Origin: Dawidia cretensis
GTDB taxonomy: Bacteria; Bacteroidota; Bacteroidia; Cytophagales; Cyclobacteriaceae
NCBI RefSeq assembly: GCF_018598175.1
Contig: NZ_JAHESE010000043.1
Coordinates: 1 to 47,389, forward strand
Direction of reading: 5' to 3'
DNA length: 47,389 nt
Part shown: positions 42,261 to 47,389 of the stretch, piece after piece
How the letters are laid out: each line of letters begins with the position of its first letter
Position numbering within the stretch: the stretch's first letter is position 1
Notes under the pieces: generated by a model
What the model was told of the DNA's origin: nothing
Databases searched by the model: none
Seen by the model: the letters and a program-made list of their open reading frames with translations, nothing else
Made by a program: the position numbers and the translations under genes

Positions 42261-43739
42261 TTAGTATAGAGGGTTTTGCAGCCAGCCTGCCCCGGCCAGG
42301 TCGATCTCGTCTTGGGGAATGGGAAACAGCTCGTGTTTGCCCGCGACGAAGCCTTCGATTTCGTCGGTGGCTTTGCCGGTACGAACGAGGTCAAAGAAGC
42401 GGAGGCCTTCGCCTGCAAACTCTACGCGGCGTTCGTGATAGATGGCCTCGGTCAGCGCTGTGCCGGTGACGTTCAATGCCGGCATGTTTACGCTCGGGCG
42501 TGTACGCACGCGGTTGAGGTAGGCCAGGGCCGTTGCATTGTCGGCGGAAGGCTTGCGGTTATGCGCTTCGGCAGCCATAAGCAGTACGTCGGCAAAGCGG
42601 ATAACCTTGTGGTTGACGGGGCTGGTAAGGTCGTTGTCGCCGGGGCCGAGCTCGTCGAGGCGCTTGAGGTATTTTCTATTGTAGTAGCCGGTATGTCCGC
42701 CGACGCCCTGTACATATTCTACGGTTTCGGTTTGTTCTGCTTTGAATGCTTCGATGTCGAGTACGGAGAAGCCGAGGCGTGGATCGTTATCTTCAAACGC
42801 ATCGACGAGGTCTTGTGTCGGCAGGTTGTAGCTGTTACCGTCGCCATAGATCGGGCCCTTATAGCCGCGGATGCCGTGGAAGCCGACGGCGGCAAAACCT
42901 TCGAGGCAAACCAGGCATCCATAGCTACCCCCCTCGCTGCCCACGTACTGAATGTCGAATACTGTTTCGGCACTGCTTTCGTTGGCTACCCGGAACATGG
43001 TTTCGAAATTATCGAAAAGGTCGTAGGGTCCCTCTGTAATAACGCGGTCGAGCACGGTGGCGGACTCTGCGAATTTATTCTGATAGAGGTATACTTTGCC
43101 CAGCAATGCAAGGGCTGCGCCTTTGGTGATCCGTCCTTTCACGGGCACGGTCCACTCCAGCACTTCGGTTGCGACCTGCAGGTCGCTTTCAATCTGCGCA
43201 TATACTTCCTGTGCGCTGGCGCGCGGGATAGACGACACATCCCTTGGCGCGAGGTTCCTGTCTATGACCAAGGGCACACCGCCGAAGAATTTAACGAGCT
43301 CGAAATAGTAATAGGCGCGTAAGAAGGAGGCTTCCGCCATGATGCGCGCTTTGTCGGCGAACTCAATGTTGTCCTTGTTTACAAAGATAAAATTGACGCG
43401 CGCTACGCCGGAATACATAAAGCGCCAGAGGCCGCGTAACTCGTTGTTGACGCCGCCGTGGGTCATAGCATCGATTTGGTGCAGGCCCTGGGTGTCCGTG
43501 ACGCTTTCGCCGCCGGCGATGGAGTTGTCGGAGGCGACCTCGCCGATCCAGAGGTCGAGGTATGACGTCTGCATCAGGTCGTAGGCGCCGATGAGCGCAC
43601 GCTGGTAGTCGTTGGGGTTGAGGAAATAGTTATCACCGTCCTGCGTATAGCGCGGGTCGATGTCGACAAAATCATCGCAGCTTACGGCGGCGAACAGCCC
43701 GCAGATGATCAACGTTCCTACTTTAAATATATGCTTCAT
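42261..43739 (-). CDS. SusD/RagB-family lipoprotein of the beta-glucan PUL
   Basis: A 492-residue SusD protein with signal to Cys21 (LFAAVSC). Family marks are YQRALIGAYDLMQTSYLDLWIGE, ARIMAEASFLRAYYYFELVKFFGGVPL, IRFADVLLMAAEAHNRK, ALAYLNRVRTRPSVN and ERRVEFAGEGLRFFDLVRTGKATDEIEGF, with a closing LFPIPQDEIDLAGAGWLQNP. It starts 5 bases after the SusC stop and precedes the glycan-binding lipoprotein gene by 24 bases. It should cap the SusC barrel and bind glucan oligosaccharides released by the GH16 enzymes. Confidence 0.95.
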   Translation of the reverse strand: MKHIFKVGTLIICGLFAAVSCDDFVDIDPRYTQDGDNYFLNPNDYQRALIGAYDLMQTSYLDLWIGEVASDNSIAGGESVTDTQGLHQIDAMTHGGVNNELRGLWRFMYSGVARVNFIFVNKDNIEFADKARIMAEASFLRAYYYFELVKFFGGVPLVIDRNLAPRDVSSIPRASAQEVYAQIESDLQVATEVLEWTVPVKGRITKGAALALLGKVYLYQNKFAESATVLDRVITEGPYDLFDNFETMFRVANESSAETVFDIQYVGSEGGSYGCLVCLEGFAAVGFHGIRGYKGPIYGDGNSYNLPTQDLVDAFEDNDPRLGFSVLDIEAFKAEQTETVEYVQGVGGHTGYYNRKYLKRLDELGPGDNDLTSPVNHKVIRFADVLLMAAEAHNRKPSADNATALAYLNRVRTRPSVNMPALNVTGTALTEAIYHERRVEFAGEGLRFFDLVRTGKATDEIEGFVAGKHELFPIPQDEIDLAGAGWLQNPLY

Positions 43740-43744
43740 GCTAC

Positions 43745-46700
43745 TTAGAAGTTAAGGTTAAGGCCGGCCATGAATGTCTTCGCTTGCGGATAGAATCCGT
43801 AGTCGATGCCCGAGGTGAGCGGGTTGTCGGTCGAGAAGTCGGGATCATAGCCCTGGTATTTCGTCAAGGTAAACAAGTTGTTTGCCGCCACATATACCCG
43901 CAGGCGCGTGGCACCGATGCGGTTGACGACACCCGCCGGGAGCGTATAGCCCAGCTGGACGTTTTTAAGTCGGAGGAATGAGCCGTCTTCGACGAAAAAG
44001 TCGGAGATGACGCCGTTGTTGGAAGCAGCGGTGGTGAGGCGCGGATATTCGTTTGTGGAGCCAGCGCCGGTCCAGCGTCCGAGGTTATAGCGCAGCTGGT
44101 TTGACAGCGGTACCTGACGCTCGTAATTCCGGAGGATTTCGTTGCCCAAGGATGCATAAAACATACCCGACAGGTCGATGCCTTTGAAGTTCACACCGAG
44201 GTTCAAGCCCATGATGACATCGGGAATGGGCGAACCGATCATGGTCTTGTCGCCGTCATCGCCGAATGTGATGGTACCAGACTTGTCACTATCCACGAAT
44301 CGCAGATCACCGGGATTAGCACCGGGCTGCGTTATGCCGCGACCTGCAATCTCTTCTGCGTTCTGGTAGATGCCGTCGGTTTTATAGCCGAAGAAATATC
44401 CGATGGGATATCCCACCTGCATGCGTGTGGCGGTTTCGCCGCCTACGCTGAAGTTGCCTGATTCGAGAAACTCTACGGGCATCGAAATGACCTCGTTGTG
44501 GATGGTCGTCAGGTTATATCCCACGGAAACGCTGACGTCTTTTGTCAGTTGCGTGCGGTAGTCGATGTGCAGCTCCAGGCCGCGGTTGCGGACGTCGCCA
44601 GCGTTAACAACCGGCGGACGGCTGCCGGCGCCGTATCCGCCGACGATGGCGGAGATGTCGGGTTGAAAGAGGAGGTCCCGCGTGGTCTTGATATAATAAT
44701 CCATCGTGACGCTGAGTTTGTCATTGAACAGGCCCATGTCGATCCCGAAGTTTGCCTGCTCCGTGGTTTCCCACTTCAGGTCGGGGTTGCTGATGGTTCC
44801 GACGGCAACGCCGTTGCCCAGCAGGTCGTTGAACGGATATACCCCTTCGCCATCGAGCAGGGAGCGGTATTTATAGTCACCGATGCGGTCGTTGCCTGAC
44901 ACGCCATAGCTGGCGCGCACTTTCAGGAACTGGATCTGGTCGACTTGAAAGAATGACTCTTCCGATGCCACCCAGGCCGCGGAAATAGACGGGAAATATC
45001 CGAAGCGGTAGTTCTTACCGAAGCGCGTAGAGGCATCGCGGCGGAGAATGGCAGAGACGAGGTATTTTGATCCATACCCGTATTCGGCGCGCGCGAAGAA
45101 AGACTGCATGCGGCTGCGGGCCTGCGATGACGACGTGTTGTTGAGAAAGTTCGCAGCCTCTGTCGCGGAGATGTCGGCAAATTCCCAGGAATCGTACGGA
45201 ACGTTGTACCCCGTACCTGTGAGGCCTTCACTGACCTCGGCAAAGATGGATGTGCCCAGCGTCGCCTTTACCTTGTGTATGCCGTTGAAGGTGCGATTAT
45301 AGTTCACGAACGCCTCGAGGTTGTAGTTGAAATATGTTGTGCGTTTTTGCTCGACATTGCTATACACCGGAACGAAGACACTGTCTGCCAGCTCGCGCAT
45401 GTTCGGGTCGAGGTTTTCGTTAAGCGCCGTGTTCATGGCTTTGCCCGCCCCGTAATATGTCAGGGGATTAAAGATTTTCTCGTCTACGATGGCATAGTTG
45501 TAGCCGGCACGGCCTGACAGCTCAAAATGATCGTTGATCTTATAGGTAAGCTCCTGTTTTCCGACCAGTTTATTGACGCGGGTCCTGTTAAACGTGTTGG
45601 CGATCTGTGCGAGCGGGTTGATCACTTCGCTTACATCTTCCAGGTAGGCATACGTACCGTCGGGATTGAAGGGCGCCGAAGCGGGGTTTGCATTGATGGT
45701 ATTGAACAACACCGAAGAGATGCCGTTTTCGTTCAATGTGCTGCGACGTTCGTTTGTATACAGCAACACGCTCTGCAAGGTGATCCGTGGAGCCAGCTCG
45801 GTGGTGAAGTTGATACGCGCGTTGTAGCGGCGATAACCAGACTTGTCGCCGCCGACGATGCCTTCCTGATCAAGGTATGAACCACCGATGGAGTATGAGC
45901 TTTTCTCACTGCCCCCGGTCATGGAGAGGTTGTAATTTTGAATCGGCGCGGATTGAAAAACTTCTTTTTGCCAATTTGTACCTCTCCCCATACTGGGATT
46001 GGCGTAGGGAGGCGTTTGTCCACCTGAAGCGTAGGCTTCATTTTTCAATACACCAAACTCATTGGCGTTGAGCAGGTCCAGTTTACGGGACGTTTGCTGA
46101 ATACCATAGTATCCGCCGAATTCGAGTACCGGTTTGGCGTTGCGCTTACCTTGCTTGGTGGTAATGATGATCACGCCGTTCGCCGCACGCACACCGTAGA
46201 TTGCGGCGGTGGCATCTTTCAATACGTTGATCGACTCGACGTCGGAAGGATTCAATGCTGCCAAGCCGTCGTCAGAGTACGGCACGCCGTCCACCAAAAT
46301 GAGTGGAGCGTTGTCGCCGTTTGTGGAAAGGCCGCGAATACGGATGTTCAACGAACCACCGGGCGAACCGGAGACTGCTGAAATCTGTACCCCTGCTACC
46401 TGGCCCTGCAGGGCCTGTTCGATGCGTTGTGGATTCAGGGCCGCAAGGTCTTTGCCGTTTACTACCGACACGGAGCCCGTCAGTTCCTTTTGGGTAGTCG
46501 TGCCGTACCCGACGACGACGATTTCATCCAGGTTTGTGAGGTCAGGCAGGAGCTTGACAGTGACCATGGTCTTGGTACCGACGGTCACTTCCTGGGACGT
46601 GTACCCGATAAAACTGATCTGTAGTGTTGCATCCGCCGGAGCGTTATCAATGCGGAATTCGCCGCCGGCATCTGTGACCGTACCGAGGGTTGTCCCTTTT

Positions 46701-46822
46701 ATAAGGACGTTCACCCCCGGCAGCGGCTGGTCATTTTCGTCTACCACCCGGCCGCCTACGGGACTCTGCCCATAACCAACCAGCGACAGCATCATTAAGA
46801 GCGCCAGTAAATTTGCTTTCAT
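43745..46822 (-). CDS. SusC-family TonB-dependent transporter of the beta-glucan PUL
   Basis: A complete 1025-residue SusC protein: signal peptide (MKANLLALLMMLSLVGYGQ), carboxypeptidase-like domain (about 22-100, VGGRVVDENDQPLPGVNVLI), TonB-box region (LDEIVVVGYGTTTQKELTGSV), plug (ALQGQVAGVQI, PLILVDGVPYSDDG, VLKDATAAIYGVRAANGVII) and a barrel ending in FMAGLNLNF. No STN domain. It is the first gene of the leftward region 4 operon; its 234-base upstream gap contains phased direct repeats and a divergent regulator gene. Import of beta-1,3-glucan oligosaccharides is inferred from the two GH16 genes downstream. Confidence 0.95.
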   Translation of the reverse strand: MKANLLALLMMLSLVGYGQSPVGGRVVDENDQPLPGVNVLIKGTTLGTVTDAGGEFRIDNAPADATLQISFIGYTSQEVTVGTKTMVTVKLLPDLTNLDEIVVVGYGTTTQKELTGSVSVVNGKDLAALNPQRIEQALQGQVAGVQISAVSGSPGGSLNIRIRGLSTNGDNAPLILVDGVPYSDDGLAALNPSDVESINVLKDATAAIYGVRAANGVIIITTKQGKRNAKPVLEFGGYYGIQQTSRKLDLLNANEFGVLKNEAYASGGQTPPYANPSMGRGTNWQKEVFQSAPIQNYNLSMTGGSEKSSYSIGGSYLDQEGIVGGDKSGYRRYNARINFTTELAPRITLQSVLLYTNERRSTLNENGISSVLFNTINANPASAPFNPDGTYAYLEDVSEVINPLAQIANTFNRTRVNKLVGKQELTYKINDHFELSGRAGYNYAIVDEKIFNPLTYYGAGKAMNTALNENLDPNMRELADSVFVPVYSNVEQKRTTYFNYNLEAFVNYNRTFNGIHKVKATLGTSIFAEVSEGLTGTGYNVPYDSWEFADISATEAANFLNNTSSSQARSRMQSFFARAEYGYGSKYLVSAILRRDASTRFGKNYRFGYFPSISAAWVASEESFFQVDQIQFLKVRASYGVSGNDRIGDYKYRSLLDGEGVYPFNDLLGNGVAVGTISNPDLKWETTEQANFGIDMGLFNDKLSVTMDYYIKTTRDLLFQPDISAIVGGYGAGSRPPVVNAGDVRNRGLELHIDYRTQLTKDVSVSVGYNLTTIHNEVISMPVEFLESGNFSVGGETATRMQVGYPIGYFFGYKTDGIYQNAEEIAGRGITQPGANPGDLRFVDSDKSGTITFGDDGDKTMIGSPIPDVIMGLNLGVNFKGIDLSGMFYASLGNEILRNYERQVPLSNQLRYNLGRWTGAGSTNEYPRLTTAASNNGVISDFFVEDGSFLRLKNVQLGYTLPAGVVNRIGATRLRVYVAANNLFTLTKYQGYDPDFSTDNPLTSGIDYGFYPQAKTFMAGLNLNF

Positions 46823-46946
46823 GCGTTAATTGTTGTTTGGTTTAGTACTAGGTGCACCGCTGCCGAATTGGGACCGGAAACGTTTGAATGCGTGCTACAA
46901 ACATTGTAAAACAACCGTTTGCGTTCAATTTAAATACCCCAACATA

Positions 46947-46988
46947 ACTACATCACCCCCCTTTTTCGACTACATCAAAACTACATCA
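46947..46988. promoter_or_regulatory. Three phased ACTACATCA direct repeats in the divergent SusC/regulator gap
   Basis: Exact copies of ACTACATCA lie at 46947-46955, 46969-46977 and 46980-46988; spacings are 22 and 11 bases, so all lie on one face of the helix. A minus-strand TAGTTTTG (46976-46983) resembling a -7 box overlaps the last two. Also in the gap: TACAAACATT at 46896-46905 and 46995-47004, and the palindrome AAACGTTT at 46878-46885 and 47022-47029. A binding array for the PUL regulator is the simplest reading (inference). Confidence 0.55.
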
Positions 46989-47056
46989 GGTAAGTACAAA
47001 CATTAATTTTCGATGGATTTCAAACGTTTTTGGAAGTAGCTTTGACTACTACTCCT

Positions 47057-47389
47057 ATGAGACCTAACCTCATCAGCGTCCAAAAAAGCACCGCAATCGG
47101 CGGATGGAAAGCCTTTGCCTGGCTTCTCTTTATATTATTGGCACACACGGCACACCCCCAGGCGCAGTCGCCTTTCTCTGGTCTGCCATTCACCCGCAAC
47201 TTTCAGCCGGGGGATTACCGGGGCGGGATCCAGAACTGGGCGATTGCCCAAAACCGGTTTGGTCTGATCTACATCGCCAACAACTTCGGCCTGCTGGAAT
47301 TTGACGGCGACCAGTGGCAGACGTACGGAGTGCGGAACGGCACAAAAGTGCGAAGCGTAGCCATCGATGCGCGCGGCCGGATCTATGTG
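47057..47389 (+). CDS. N-terminal part of a propeller sensor/regulator, cut by the window edge
   Basis: An open frame of 111 codons runs from the ATG at 47057 to the edge. It opens with a signal peptide (hydrophobic AFAWLLFILLAHTAHPQAQ), then PFTRNFQPGDYRGGIQNWAIAQ, FGLIYIANNFGLLEFDGDQW and VRSVAIDARGRIYV, which are blades of the propeller found in two-component-regulator-propeller and triple-tyrosine proteins of this phylum. The full gene may be an HTCS or a LuxR-type membrane regulator; the deciding C-terminal half is outside the window. It is divergent from the SusC gene and so is the likely regulator of the beta-glucan PUL. A TAGCTTTG at 47037-47044 resembles a -7 box but leaves a very short leader. 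Confidence 0.82.
   Translation, partial: MRPNLISVQKSTAIGGWKAFAWLLFILLAHTAHPQAQSPFSGLPFTRNFQPGDYRGGIQNWAIAQNRFGLIYIANNFGLLEFDGDQWQTYGVRNGTKVRSVAIDARGRIYV

Noticed and set aside
46976-47000. A full TTTG/TANNTTTG promoter for the beta-glucan SusC on the minus strand
   Set aside because: The -7-like box is present, but the nearest TTTG is only 13 bases away, too close for the usual -33 element; only the repeats are reported with confidence.

Overview
The window looks like chromosomal DNA of a free-living, glycan-degrading member of the Bacteroidota, most likely a soil or freshwater Cytophagales relative (inference from gene families only). The evidence is four SusC/SusD outer-membrane import pairs, a hybrid two-component regulator with a Reg_prop sensor and AraC output, a type IX secretion C-terminal domain, many SPII lipoproteins and TANNTTTG-like promoter boxes. 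No rRNA, tRNA, CRISPR array, phage gene or insertion sequence was recognised.

Region 1 (69-20279) is a polysaccharide utilisation locus (PUL). Leftward from 15906 run a GH130 phosphorylase/mannosidase, an MFS transporter, a 577-residue lipoprotein of unknown family, SusC, SusD, a LamG surface lipoprotein, a second member of the unknown family (601 residues), a second SusC and a second SusD. A divergent hybrid two-component regulator (16152-20279) faces the GH130 gene. The unit [unknown-family protein, SusC, SusD] occurs twice. In the left copy the unknown-family gene stops inside an apparent Ig-like domain, and 10 bases from its stop the SusC frame begins without signal peptide, carboxypeptidase-like domain or TonB-box region. 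This looks like a deletion scar or an assembly error.

Region 2 (20429-33790) is a leftward SusC/SusD operon with no carbohydrate-active enzyme. It encodes a type IX-secreted protein with about nine Ig-like repeats, a small lipoprotein with a CxxC motif, SusC, SusD, an HExxH zinc metallohydrolase lipoprotein and a DUF4302 lipoprotein. A membrane-anchored TPR/HTH regulator lies upstream. The cargo is unknown.

Region 3 (34022-38634) is mostly housekeeping or unassigned: a metallophosphoesterase lipoprotein overlapping a small exported protein gene, an APC-family amino-acid permease, a cyclophilin-type lipoprotein and a membrane-anchored coiled-coil protein.

Region 4 (38769-47389) is a compact beta-glucan (laminarin-type) PUL: SusC, SusD, a PKD-containing surface glycan-binding lipoprotein, a PKD-GH16 lipoprotein and a second GH16 lipoprotein. 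A propeller sensor/regulator gene diverges from it and runs off the right edge. The divergent intergenic region carries three copies of a 9-bp direct repeat in helical phase.

A short repeated stem-loop element (core GTGTGAGAGCGAA) sits at the 3' ends of five unrelated genes in regions 1-4, sometimes supplying their stop codons.
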